64,000 nucleotides of DNA from Candidatus Gastranaerophilales bacterium (GTDB lineage: Bacteria; Cyanobacteriota; Vampirovibrionia; Gastranaerophilales; Gastranaerophilaceae), in NCBI GenBank assembly GCA_928722015.1, contig CAKMWI010000009.1, positions 1 through 64,000 of the forward strand, read 5' to 3'. The notes under the pieces were generated by a model. The model saw nothing but the letters and a program-made list of their open reading frames with translations, was not told the DNA's origin and did no database searches. The position numbers and the translations under genes are program-made. Shown one piece after another: positions 55,202 through 64,000 of the stretch; positions within the stretch are counted from its first letter, which is position 1; every line of letters begins with the position of its first letter.

Positions 55202-58200
55202 ATGAAAAGTAGCAGGAAAAATCAGAAAAGAGTTATTGCTTCAGCGTTAACTGCATTATTTCTAACCCATCAATCAATGCTATTATCAGTCGCAGCAAGT
55301 GAAATAAGTGGTGTTACAGGTAACAATGGAATATTTAATATTGCACCTGGAGCAAGAATACCTGATTCTGACATTGGATATAGAAAATATCAAAACTTCA
55401 ACCTTGATAAAGGTGATATTGCTAACCTTATATACAAATACGGTAATCATGATATCGAAACCTTTGTTAACCTTGTTGATAACAAAATTAATATCAACGG
55501 GATTGTTAACTCGGTTAGAGACGGAAATTTTTATAATGGTAAAGCTGTTTTTGTTTCGCCTAACGGGATGGTCGTGGGAGCTTCCGGTGTTCTCAATGTA
55601 GGTTCTCTATCTGTTTATACACCTAATGACGTAGTTTATTCAAGATATAAAAATAACCCAACTAAAGATTTATCCACGCTCGAAAATTCTTACGGAGGTA
55701 AAGAAGTTACAATAAATGGTAAAGTCTTTGCAGCTAATGATGTGCTACTTAATGGAGGAAAAGTTACAGTTGGTAAAGATGGTGCTGTTATGGCCGGAAT
55801 TAATGAAAACAAAATGCTGGCTATGAATTCCAATGCTCAAGCTGAAGCCCTATTTAACCAACTTGTAAATACAGATAACTTGAATAAAGGTAATCAATTT
55901 GCAAGCAGCAACGGAAATGTTTACATAAAATCCAATCAAAGACTCGATGATGCTGGAGTTGATATATCAGGAACAATTAAAAACTTTGGTACAGGCAACA
56001 CTGAAATAAGAAGTACCGGTGTTGATGGTATCAAAATTGCAGGAACAGTATCAAATGCTGATGGGCTGTTAAAAATAAATAATAACTGGGGTGATTTGAA
56101 TATCTCAGGCGATGTAAAAAATAAAGGAACAACACAAATATTTAATGTTCCAGGAGAAAGCACTGTTACATTTGAAGTAAATGGGCAGAAATATTCATAC
56201 AAACTTGATACAAACAATGGAACTGATATTTCTGGGAATATAGATACTATAGGAGACTTAACCATCACCAATACAGGAGATAAAGGCTTAAATATCTCTG
56301 GAACAGTCAATAATGACGGTAATTTAAATATTCAAAACGGAATTGCTGGTTCTAACTCCACTTCAGAAATAAGAAATAACAGAACTCAAGCATTAAATAT
56401 CAGCGGAACAGTTACTAATACAGGAAATGCAACAATAAATAATGATGCAAAAGGTGGACTTTTAGTTTCTGGAACCGTGGAAAATGCTGATGGTAAACTT
56501 TCTATGGTTAACAATGGTAACGAGGGATTTACTGTTACTAATTCCGGCACTGTTAATGGTATCTCTAAAGACGGTTTATCTTCTGATATTGAAATGATTA
56601 ATAATAACGGTTCTTTCAACATCGATGGACAAGTCATTGGTGATGGTGGACAAATTGATCTTACTAACAATGGAACTGAATTTAACATTAACGGTACTGT
56701 TAAACAAGTTGGTAACCAATATGACGGAAGGATTTACTCTGCTGAAGATGTTAATATCACAAATAATTCAGGTAATTTAAATATTAACGGAGACATTTTA
56801 GGCAAAGATTCTCAAAAAACTACTAACATTTTAAATAAAGGTAATACTCTAAATATTTCTAAATCCGGGAATATTGATACTTCCGGTACTCTTAATATCA
56901 CAAACGAAGGTAGCGGAGGCTTTATTATTGATGGTAACGTTACCAACACCAATGAGACAATGCAGGATTCTGCCGGTGAAGGCGGCTACTATGCTGGAGA
57001 CACGACTCTTACAAACAAAGTTGGGTACTTTAAAATCAATGGTAATGTTACAGGGGTTAATAACTCTAACGTGTATATTAACAACTCCGGCTCTGGTATT
57101 GAAATTAATGGAAATATCAACGCTAATGGAATCAGCCAGCGTAATAGTATTGAAGAACGTGGAAACAATGTATATATCAATAATACCAATGGAGCTATTA
57201 ACTTAAATTCTTCTGGTAGAGTTAATGCTACACAAGATGTTAACATTAAAAACACTGCTACCGGTGGGGTTAATGTTAAAGGGTTAGTTAAAGCTAATAA
57301 CGATGTGAACGTTGACAACAAGAACAGTAATGTCGTTATTGGGGATAATTCGCAGAATGATAAATACGTTTCTGCGGGTAACGATATTAATATTCTTATT
57401 GATAAAGGCTCTTTACTCAACTATGGGGTTGAGAAAGTTTTACTGGCTGCTGATGGCGATTTATCTATGAACGTTACAGACGGGTCTATTGGACTTGAAG
57501 TCGGGGGTGGGTGTCAGGGAGCTGCTTGTACTGGCGTTGGACCTAAAGCTGATGGCTCTCGAGACTTCACAAAATCTATTAACGCGCAGGTTAAGGGCAA
57601 AGTTAATGCTACTACTACTAAAGCTACTAAACCGGATGATTTAGTTATCAATTATGCGGCTATTGATTCTGATATGAACATTGATGCTATTAAGGCTGAT
57701 GGTAGGGTTATTCTTACTGTTGATGATGATTATGGTAATAATAATTCCGGACCTAGATATAATATGGTTAATGTCTCTACTGATCCTAATAAGGCTAATG
57801 TTGAGGGAAAAGGCATTTCTCTTATTGCTAATGGCAATATTGGAGACATGGATAACAAATTAACTTTCAACCAGACTTCTACTGATGGCTATGCTATGGA
57901 CGTTTTGGCTAATGGTGATATTGCTATGAAGGGATTAGATGACAAATACACTAATACTGAGGTATGTGATTTAATTTCTAAAGACGGCAGCATTTACTTT
58001 GAATCTTCTGGTAATTTACATATTAAGGAGACTACGGCGGATAAAGACGTTACTATTATTGCCAGAGGTAAGGACTTAGATATTGATTATTTAGGGACTG
58101 TACCTAATATGCCTAATGATTATTTTGGACCTAATGGGGATATCAGACCGGACAGTGCTACTATTAAGGGCTTAGATATTAACACTAATGTTCCTGGGAC

Positions 58201-59680
58201 TTTGGTGGATGGACCTAATGGACATGCTAATTCTGAGGTTACTATTAAGAATGTAGATGTTGATGGGAACACACATATTGTGGGAGATGACATTTACGTT
58301 GATGGTAAACATTATAACTATACGGATGCTGCATACGGGACTGTAGAGGATGATAACAGGACTAACTCTACGGACAGTGATATTACTACAGCGCCGGTGA
58401 GACCGGATGATGTTACTGGTATTGGTAGAGAAGAGGACGAACGTAACTACTATTACCCGAACGCTGACACTGATACAGATACTGATACTGATACTGATAC
58501 GGATACAGATACAGATACAGATACGGATACAGATACTGACACTGATACAGATACTGATACTGATACTGATACAGATACAGATACAGATACAGATACTGAT
58601 ACTGATACTGATACTGACACTGATACAGATACTGATACTGATACTGATACTGACACTGATACTGATACTGACACTGATACTGATACTGATACAGATACAG
58701 ATACTGATACTGATACTGATACAGATACAGATACTGATACAGATACTGATACTGATACTGATACAGATACTGATACAGATACTGATACAGATACTGATAC
58801 TGATACTGATACAGATACTGATACTGATACTGATACAGATACAGATACAGATACTGATACAGATACTGACACTGATACAGATACAGATACTGATACAGAT
58901 ACTGATACTGATACTGATACAGACACTGACACCGATACGGATGCTGATTCAGATGCTGACTCTGACACTGACACTGACACCGATACGGATGCTGATTCAG
59001 ATGCTGACTCTGACACTGACACTGACACCGATACGGATGCTGATTCAGATGCTGACTCTGATACTGACACTGATTCAGATGCTGATTCAGATGCTGACTC
59101 TGATACTGACACTGATTCAGATGCTGATTCAGATGCTGACTCTGATACTGACACTGACACTGACACCGATTCAGATGCTGATTCAGATGCTGACTCTGAT
59201 ACTGACACTGACACCGATACGGATGCTGATTCAGATGCTGACTCTGATACTGACACTGACACTGACACCGATACGGATGCTGATGATACCATTACCAACA
59301 CAGATGGAAGTATTATGTACATTCAAAGAAAAATCTTGGATGACAGTGTAGAATCTGTTGATAAACGACAATTTATGAGATATCAAGTTGCCGATAACAA
59401 AAATCCAATAGCAATAGAGCAAACAAATGGAGTACAGTCTTTACTAGATGTTTCCAGAGGTGGAATTTCTGTAACACATAACAACGAATTAAAAGTTGGA
59501 GACGTAATACCTGTACATATTGCATACGGGGGCTTAGATATAAAGGCTGATGTTAAAGTCGTTTCAGCAACATCACATCGTGCCGGAGCAATGTTTGTAA
59601 ATCTTGACCAAGGAACTGCAAATCAACTTCTATATCTAAATATGATTTTGGATGATGTAAATAATCTTTCAAAAAAATAA
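55202..59680 (+). CDS. Giant filamentous adhesin with Asp-Thr stalk and C-terminal PilZ domain, copy 1
   Basis: 1492 residues. A basic signal peptide (KNQKRVIASALTALFLTHQ ... VAAS), then a filamentous-haemagglutinin-type N-terminal domain to about residue 180 (NINGIVNS, VFVSPNGMVVGASGVLNVG). Repeats of the LNISGTVTNTGN kind to about 680 form a predicted beta-helix. Residues 679-1088 are shared with copy 2. Then (Asp-Thr)79 from 1089, mixed D-A-D-S/D-T to about 1361, and a PilZ domain: R1389-x-x-x-R1393 and DVSRGG (1416-1421). Start chosen by alignment with copy 2. No transporter partner or transmembrane anchor is seen. Resembles LktA-family adhesins. Confidence 0.88.
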   Translation: MKSSRKNQKRVIASALTALFLTHQSMLLSVAASEISGVTGNNGIFNIAPGARIPDSDIGYRKYQNFNLDKGDIANLIYKYGNHDIETFVNLVDNKININGIVNSVRDGNFYNGKAVFVSPNGMVVGASGVLNVGSLSVYTPNDVVYSRYKNNPTKDLSTLENSYGGKEVTINGKVFAANDVLLNGGKVTVGKDGAVMAGINENKMLAMNSNAQAEALFNQLVNTDNLNKGNQFASSNGNVYIKSNQRLDDAGVDISGTIKNFGTGNTEIRSTGVDGIKIAGTVSNADGLLKINNNWGDLNISGDVKNKGTTQIFNVPGESTVTFEVNGQKYSYKLDTNNGTDISGNIDTIGDLTITNTGDKGLNISGTVNNDGNLNIQNGIAGSNSTSEIRNNRTQALNISGTVTNTGNATINNDAKGGLLVSGTVENADGKLSMVNNGNEGFTVTNSGTVNGISKDGLSSDIEMINNNGSFNIDGQVIGDGGQIDLTNNGTEFNINGTVKQVGNQYDGRIYSAEDVNITNNSGNLNINGDILGKDSQKTTNILNKGNTLNISKSGNIDTSGTLNITNEGSGGFIIDGNVTNTNETMQDSAGEGGYYAGDTTLTNKVGYFKINGNVTGVNNSNVYINNSGSGIEINGNINANGISQRNSIEERGNNVYINNTNGAINLNSSGRVNATQDVNIKNTATGGVNVKGLVKANNDVNVDNKNSNVVIGDNSQNDKYVSAGNDINILIDKGSLLNYGVEKVLLAADGDLSMNVTDGSIGLEVGGGCQGAACTGVGPKADGSRDFTKSINAQVKGKVNATTTKATKPDDLVINYAAIDSDMNIDAIKADGRVILTVDDDYGNNNSGPRYNMVNVSTDPNKANVEGKGISLIANGNIGDMDNKLTFNQTSTDGYAMDVLANGDIAMKGLDDKYTNTEVCDLISKDGSIYFESSGNLHIKETTADKDVTIIARGKDLDIDYLGTVPNMPNDYFGPNGDIRPDSATIKGLDINTNVPGTLVDGPNGHANSEVTIKNVDVDGNTHIVGDDIYVDGKHYNYTDAAYGTVEDDNRTNSTDSDITTAPVRPDDVTGIGREEDERNYYYPNADTDTDTDTDTDTDTDTDTDTDTDTDTDTDTDTDTDTDTDTDTDTDTDTDTDTDTDTDTDTDTDTDTDTDTDTDTDTDTDTDTDTDTDTDTDTDTDTDTDTDTDTDTDTDTDTDTDTDTDTDTDTDTDTDTDTDTDTDTDTDTDTDTDTDTDTDTDTDTDADSDADSDTDTDTDTDADSDADSDTDTDTDTDADSDADSDTDTDSDADSDADSDTDTDSDADSDADSDTDTDTDTDSDADSDADSDTDTDTDTDADSDADSDTDTDTDTDTDADDTITNTDGSIMYIQRKILDDSVESVDKRQFMRYQVADNKNPIAIEQTNGVQSLLDVSRGGISVTHNNELKVGDVIPVHIAYGGLDIKADVKVVSATSHRAGAMFVNLDQGTANQLLYLNMILDDVNNLSKK
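57237..58467 (+). repeat. Near-identical adhesin block, copy 1
   Basis: 1231 bp repeated at 62386-63616 (offset 5149) with only two base differences, at 57844 and 58285, both synonymous third positions. Starts after a divergent region and stops at the first codons of the Asp-Thr stalk. The block prefers T-ending and GGG codons unlike the sequence before it. Confidence 0.97.
58466..59286 (+). repeat. Coding hexanucleotide repeat (Asp-Thr)n and Asp-Ala-Asp-Ser repeats
   Basis: GAY-ACN units from 58466 to 58939 give 79 Asp-Thr dipeptides without interruption. From 58940 to about 59286 blocks of D-A-D-S alternate with D-T, in longer units (e.g. DADSDADSDTDTD). Third codon positions vary freely while the peptide stays exact, so selection acts on the protein. 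Confidence 0.97.
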
Positions 59681-59702
59681 TTATAATATCAATAACAAAA
59701 TA

Positions 59703-59748
59703 AAATAAATGATGCATATTGAAAATATTCAATATGCATCATTTATTT
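59703..59748 (+). terminator. Terminator between the two adhesin genes
   Basis: An 18-bp stem (59703-59720 with 59731-59748) around a 10-nt loop just after the copy 1 stop. It indicates separate transcripts for the two adhesins. The rest of 59749-59954 shows no gene. Confidence 0.85.
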
Positions 59749-59954
59749 AGTTAAGATTTGTAAAATTTTATAAATATTTATTTCATTTTGCTGAATATCT
59801 ATACACAAAAAACCGTTTATTAATACATAGAGTATTCTAATATCATGCCTATGTATATAACATGTGTGCAAAAAATCAATAAAGAAGGCATTAACAATGA
59901 AATATAATAACCTAAAAAATAATAAAAATAATAATAAATATGAAAGGATAGACA

Positions 59955-62900
59955 ATGACGAGAAAAAGTAGAAAGAATCAAAGAAGAGTAATAGCTTCTT
60001 TATTGACAGGTGTATTTATGATTCAGCAGACAATGACATTGACTGTCGTTGCCAGTGAAATTTCCGGAGTTACATCAGGAGGACATGGTACATTCAATAT
60101 CAGTCCTACGAATAAAGTCGGGAATATAGGTTTCAGACAATACGAAAAATTTAACCTGGACGCAGGTGATATCGCAAATTTAAATTATGCTGATATTGCC
60201 ACATTTGTAAATATGGTTGATAACAAAATTAATATCAACGGTATTGTTAATACAATGCGAAATGGCAATTTCTATAATGGAAAAGCTGTTTTTGTCTCTC
60301 CTAATGGAATGGTAGTTGGAGCTTCCGGTGTACTTAATGTTGGTTCATTGGGTGTATATACCCCTTCTACTGCAAATTATAATAAACTCGTCAAAAACCA
60401 AACTGAAGCAAATTTAAATAGCATAGCAAATGGTGTAAATAATGCAGAAATCACAATTAATGGTAAAGTATTTTCTGCAGGAGATATCGACTTAAAAGGT
60501 AGTCAAGTTACAGTTGGAAAAAATGCAGGAATGATGGCTGGTGTTAATAACAATAAAATGGCAGCTATTACCAGCAGTGAACAAGCAACAGCACTGTTCA
60601 ACAACTTAGTTAATACCGATAATTTAAATACAGGTAACCAATTTGCAAGTACTCAGGATGGACAAATCGTTATAAGATCAACTTCAGGTACTGATATTCA
60701 AGGTACAGTTAAAAACTTTGCAACTGGTGCAAACAGCCAAACCAAAATTATGAACATTAATAATGCTACAAATGGCATAAAAGTATCTGGCGAAATTTCA
60801 AACGCAAACGGGACATTACAATTAAATAATAATGAAGGAGATATGAATATTTCCGGAACATTGAGAAACAATGGAACAACCAGAATCTTCAATACAATTG
60901 GACAAGCTGACGGAAATAATTCACAACTAACAATTTCAGGAAATATAGATACTCAAGGGACATTGGATATCACAAACACTGGACTACGAGGTACTGATAT
61001 TTCCGGTACTGTTAATCATATAGGGACATCAAACGTTACAAATGGTTATGCTCAAAATGCGGTAAACAATACTGCAGGTCTAGATATTTCCGGAACATTC
61101 AATACTACAGGAGACGCCACATTTACAAACTATTCAAGTGGTATTGACGGAATGACTATATCCGGAGACATCAATACAACAGGTAAAGCAACATATACAA
61201 ATAATGGTGCCGGTGGTCTTAATATAGAAAATGGAGGCAATATTATTGCTTCTAATGGACTAGAAATGCTTAACACCGGAGAAGGTGGTTTGAATATAGA
61301 TGGAGCTGTTACTAATACAGGAACAGGTACTATTACTAATAAAGCAGGTGAATTAAATATTGGTGGTTCATTTACTAACACTGGAAATGCCACTGTATTA
61401 AACGATGGCACTAAACTTGCAATATCCGGAAATGTTACGGGTAAAAATGGCACTATGGATATAACAAATAATGGTGCTGAAGGACTTATTGTTGAAGATT
61501 CAGGAAGAGTCGATACGCAAGGCTTAAATATGACAAATACCGGAGAAGGTGGTTTGAATATAGATGGAGCTGTTACTAATACAGGGAACAGTGCTGTTAC
61601 TAATAAAGCAGGTGAATTAAATATTGGTGGTTCATTTACTAATAGCAATGGCACAGCAAACCTAACTAATGACGGAAATGTATTTAATGTAACGGGAGAT
61701 ATTACCGGAAGCAATGGCGTTATTAATATGACTAATAATGGAGCCGGCGGATTAAATATTGCTTCCAGTGGAGAAATAAATACACAAGGATTAAATATTA
61801 CAAATAATGGTACCGGCGGGTTAAATATAGACGGAACAGTTACAAATGCTGGAGACGGAAACTACAAAAACTATGAAGGCAGCTTCAATATTAATGAAAA
61901 TGCAAAAATGAACAATACAAGTGGAACTGCCAACTATTATAATGAAGGTAACGGTCTAAACATTAATGGAATAATCAATAATTCTGGGACCTCCGTTGTT
62001 ACAAACAAAGGAGGAGATTTAAACATTGGTGGCTCATTTACAAACAGAGGTAACACAACATTCACTAATGATGGAACAAACTTTAATGTTGATGGAACAA
62101 TAACTAATCAGGAAGGTACTCTGGCTCTTGTTAATAATAATGGTGCATTAAATATAAAAGGAAGCGTTTCGAATACTGCAAATTCTACCATCACAAATAA
62201 TGGTGCTGAAGGGCTAAATGTATTTGGAAGTATTAATAATGGTGGAACACTTGAAATGACCAATAGCGGTTCCGAAGGCATGAATATTTCCGGAAACATC
62301 AACTCTGATGGCGATTTGACTATGAATAACTCTGGAAATAATGGAATCAATATTGAATCTTCTGCTAGAGTTAACGGAAAAGCTAATGTTAACATTAAAA
62401 ACACTGCTACCGGTGGGGTTAATGTTAAAGGGTTAGTTAAAGCTAATAACGATGTGAACGTTGACAACAAGAACAGTAATGTCGTTATTGGGGATAATTC
62501 GCAGAATGATAAATACGTTTCTGCGGGTAACGATATTAATATTCTTATTGATAAAGGCTCTTTACTCAACTATGGGGTTGAGAAAGTTTTACTGGCTGCT
62601 GATGGCGATTTATCTATGAACGTTACAGACGGGTCTATTGGACTTGAAGTCGGGGGTGGGTGTCAGGGAGCTGCTTGTACTGGCGTTGGACCTAAAGCTG
62701 ATGGCTCTCGAGACTTCACAAAATCTATTAACGCGCAGGTTAAGGGCAAAGTTAATGCTACTACTACTAAAGCTACTAAACCGGATGATTTAGTTATCAA
62801 TTATGCGGCTATTGATTCTGATATGAACATTGATGCTATTAAGGCTGATGGTAGGGTTATTCTTACTGTTGATGATGATTATGGTAATAATAATTCCGGA

Positions 62901-64000
62901 CCTAGATATAATATGGTTAATGTCTCTACTGATCCTAATAAGGCTAATGTTGAGGGAAAAGGCATTTCTCTTATTGCTAATGGCAATATTGGGGACATGG
63001 ATAACAAATTAACTTTCAACCAGACTTCTACTGATGGCTATGCTATGGACGTTTTGGCTAATGGTGATATTGCTATGAAGGGATTAGATGACAAATACAC
63101 TAATACTGAGGTATGTGATTTAATTTCTAAAGACGGCAGCATTTACTTTGAATCTTCTGGTAATTTACATATTAAGGAGACTACGGCGGATAAAGACGTT
63201 ACTATTATTGCCAGAGGTAAGGACTTAGATATTGATTATTTAGGGACTGTACCTAATATGCCTAATGATTATTTTGGACCTAATGGGGATATCAGACCGG
63301 ACAGTGCTACTATTAAGGGCTTAGATATTAACACTAATGTTCCTGGGACTTTGGTGGATGGACCTAATGGACATGCTAATTCTGAGGTTACTATTAAGAA
63401 TGTAGATGTTGATGGGAACACACATATTGTGGGTGATGACATTTACGTTGATGGTAAACATTATAACTATACGGATGCTGCATACGGGACTGTAGAGGAT
63501 GATAACAGGACTAACTCTACGGACAGTGATATTACTACAGCGCCGGTGAGACCGGATGATGTTACTGGTATTGGTAGAGAAGAGGACGAACGTAACTACT
63601 ATTACCCGAACGCTGATACTGATACTGACACTGATACTGATACAGATACTGATACAGATACTGACACTGACACTGACACAGATACAGATACAGATACAGA
63701 TACAGATACTGATACTGATACTGATACTGACACAGATACTGACACTGATACAGATACTGACACTGACACAGACACAGACACAGACACTGACACTGACACT
63801 GATACTGATACAGACACTGATACTGATACTGATACTGACACTGATACTGATACAGATACAGACACTGATACTGACACAGACACTGATACCGATACAGATA
63901 CTGACATTGATACAGATACTGACACAGACATTGATACCGATACAGACACAGACATTGATACCGATACCGATACGGACATTGATACTGACACAGACACTGA
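59955..64000 (+). CDS. Giant filamentous adhesin, copy 2, partial (continues past window)
   Basis: 1348 codons seen, open to the window edge. Signal peptide TRKSRKNQRRVIASLLTGVF, then FHA-type domain (NINGIVNTMRNGNFYNGKAV, VFVSPNGMVVGASGV) parallel to copy 1. A longer beta-repeat region (LDISGTFNTTGD, GGLNIDGAVTNTG) runs to about residue 810, followed by the shared block to 1220 and an Asp-Thr stalk from residue 1221. From 63906 Ile replaces Thr once every 8 residues. GGA lies 6-7 nt before ATG 59955. Whether it ends in a PilZ domain cannot be seen. Confidence 0.88.
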   Translation, partial: MTRKSRKNQRRVIASLLTGVFMIQQTMTLTVVASEISGVTSGGHGTFNISPTNKVGNIGFRQYEKFNLDAGDIANLNYADIATFVNMVDNKININGIVNTMRNGNFYNGKAVFVSPNGMVVGASGVLNVGSLGVYTPSTANYNKLVKNQTEANLNSIANGVNNAEITINGKVFSAGDIDLKGSQVTVGKNAGMMAGVNNNKMAAITSSEQATALFNNLVNTDNLNTGNQFASTQDGQIVIRSTSGTDIQGTVKNFATGANSQTKIMNINNATNGIKVSGEISNANGTLQLNNNEGDMNISGTLRNNGTTRIFNTIGQADGNNSQLTISGNIDTQGTLDITNTGLRGTDISGTVNHIGTSNVTNGYAQNAVNNTAGLDISGTFNTTGDATFTNYSSGIDGMTISGDINTTGKATYTNNGAGGLNIENGGNIIASNGLEMLNTGEGGLNIDGAVTNTGTGTITNKAGELNIGGSFTNTGNATVLNDGTKLAISGNVTGKNGTMDITNNGAEGLIVEDSGRVDTQGLNMTNTGEGGLNIDGAVTNTGNSAVTNKAGELNIGGSFTNSNGTANLTNDGNVFNVTGDITGSNGVINMTNNGAGGLNIASSGEINTQGLNITNNGTGGLNIDGTVTNAGDGNYKNYEGSFNINENAKMNNTSGTANYYNEGNGLNINGIINNSGTSVVTNKGGDLNIGGSFTNRGNTTFTNDGTNFNVDGTITNQEGTLALVNNNGALNIKGSVSNTANSTITNNGAEGLNVFGSINNGGTLEMTNSGSEGMNISGNINSDGDLTMNNSGNNGINIESSARVNGKANVNIKNTATGGVNVKGLVKANNDVNVDNKNSNVVIGDNSQNDKYVSAGNDINILIDKGSLLNYGVEKVLLAADGDLSMNVTDGSIGLEVGGGCQGAACTGVGPKADGSRDFTKSINAQVKGKVNATTTKATKPDDLVINYAAIDSDMNIDAIKADGRVILTVDDDYGNNNSGPRYNMVNVSTDPNKANVEGKGISLIANGNIGDMDNKLTFNQTSTDGYAMDVLANGDIAMKGLDDKYTNTEVCDLISKDGSIYFESSGNLHIKETTADKDVTIIARGKDLDIDYLGTVPNMPNDYFGPNGDIRPDSATIKGLDINTNVPGTLVDGPNGHANSEVTIKNVDVDGNTHIVGDDIYVDGKHYNYTDAAYGTVEDDNRTNSTDSDITTAPVRPDDVTGIGREEDERNYYYPNADTDTDTDTDTDTDTDTDTDTDTDTDTDTDTDTDTDTDTDTDTDTDTDTDTDTDTDTDTDTDTDTDTDTDTDTDTDTDTDTDTDTDTDTDTDTDTDTDIDTDTDTDIDTDTDTDIDTDTDTDIDTDTDT
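61275..61379 (+). repeat. Internal repeat of adhesin copy 2, unit 1
   Basis: About 105 bp repeated at 61539-61643 (88 codons later), encoding GEGGLNIDGAVTNTG and KAGELNIGGSFTN with few differences. It reflects duplication within the beta-helix repeats. Confidence 0.8.
61539..61643 (+). repeat. Internal repeat of adhesin copy 2, unit 2
   Basis: Second member of the 264-bp-spaced repeat pair, with a small difference in the middle (AACAGTGCTG versus AACAGGTACT). Confidence 0.8.
62386..63616 (+). repeat. Near-identical adhesin block, copy 2
   Basis: Partner of 57237-58467; differences at 62993 and 63434 only. Residues about 811-1220 of copy 2. Confidence 0.97.
63615..64000 (+). repeat. Asp-Thr repeat of adhesin copy 2
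   Basis: GAY-ACN units from 63615 to the window end. ATT codons at 63906, 63930, 63954 and 63978 make a regular 24-bp period (one Ile per 8 residues), absent from copy 1. Confidence 0.95.

Noticed and set aside
55936..57420. Several Pro/Val-rich minus-strand frames across both adhesins
   Set aside because: Antisense shadows of the Asn/Gly-rich repeats, recurring in the second copy for the same reason; no ribosome sites or recognisable domains.
58466..59286. CRISPR-like array
   Set aside because: Period is 6 bp with no spacers; it is a coding repeat.
58453..59322. Long minus-strand reading frame of Ser-Val repeats
   Set aside because: It is the reverse complement of the Asp-Thr repeat; the frame stays open only because of the hexanucleotide composition, with no start signal. 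The same holds for the minus frame at 63602-63997.
58407..59351. Plus-strand frame of Leu-Ile repeats in another phase
   Set aside because: Shadow of the Asp-Thr coding repeat inside the adhesin.

Overview
The window is strongly AT-rich bacterial DNA with dense, mostly short operons. It probably comes from a non-photosynthetic cyanobacterial relative (Vampirovibrionia/Melainabacteria, Gastranaerophilales-like). Support for this is an FtsZ with the GVEFW signature typical of cyanobacteria, pseudopilins with very large ectodomains, anaerobe-style oxidative-stress genes (superoxide reductase plus ferritin), GcvPB, a hydroxyacyl-CoA dehydratase activase-like protein, and filamentous adhesins of the LktA type. 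The placement is an inference, at about 60% confidence.

Layout. 0-3.4 kb: a pilin/tail-fibre chimera broken by two single-base insertions, then an MFS exporter broken by one. 3.5-8.3 kb: a helical protein, typA, and dnaX, which carries an A8 slippery run. 8.3-15.6 kb: LD-carboxypeptidase, a tandem Usp protein, then an operon of sigma factor, gcvPB, dehydratase activase-like protein, membrane protein and miaA, and a convergent YhcH-like gene. 15.6-20.7 kb: a giant Cys-rich pseudopilin, the transketolase N-terminal subunit and a WecG-type glycosyltransferase, divergent from a secreted protein. 20.9-27.8 kb: tRNA-Leu(CAA), a repeat protein, a secreted protein, ftsZ, NAD kinase, a GIY-YIG protein and an envelope protein. 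27.8-31.6 kb: a two-component system, ferritin, superoxide reductase and a large-type SRP RNA. 31.6-38.8 kb: a helicase-free restriction-modification fusion, GtrB-like glycosyltransferase, YdjC deacetylase, a phospholipase-D/nuclease protein and a dead TonB-like gene. 38.8-46 kb: argS, a phosphohexomutase, two PlsC acyltransferases and a HEAT-repeat protein. 46-55 kb: transketolase C-terminal subunit, ftsE, ftsX, a degenerate receiver/GGDEF protein, an isochorismatase-fold hydrolase, a U32 peptidase, rimO and a flippase. 55.2-64 kb: two tandem giant adhesins with Asp-Thr repeat stalks. The first ends in a PilZ domain; the second runs off the window.

Most notable points. (1) The adhesin pair shares a 1231-bp block with only two, synonymous, differences, and couples a secreted N-terminus to a Thr-Asp stalk and a c-di-GMP-type PilZ C-terminus. 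(2) A type IV pilin-like N-terminus is fused to a phage-tail-fibre-like body and an S74 autoprocessing chaperone domain. (3) dnaX has a slippery site that would give a gamma-like product of 417 residues. (4) At least eight genes have a -10 element only 6-9 nt before ATG, which suggests frequent leaderless transcription. (5) The two transketolase halves lie 27 kb apart.

No CRISPR array, insertion sequence, prophage or rRNA was seen.
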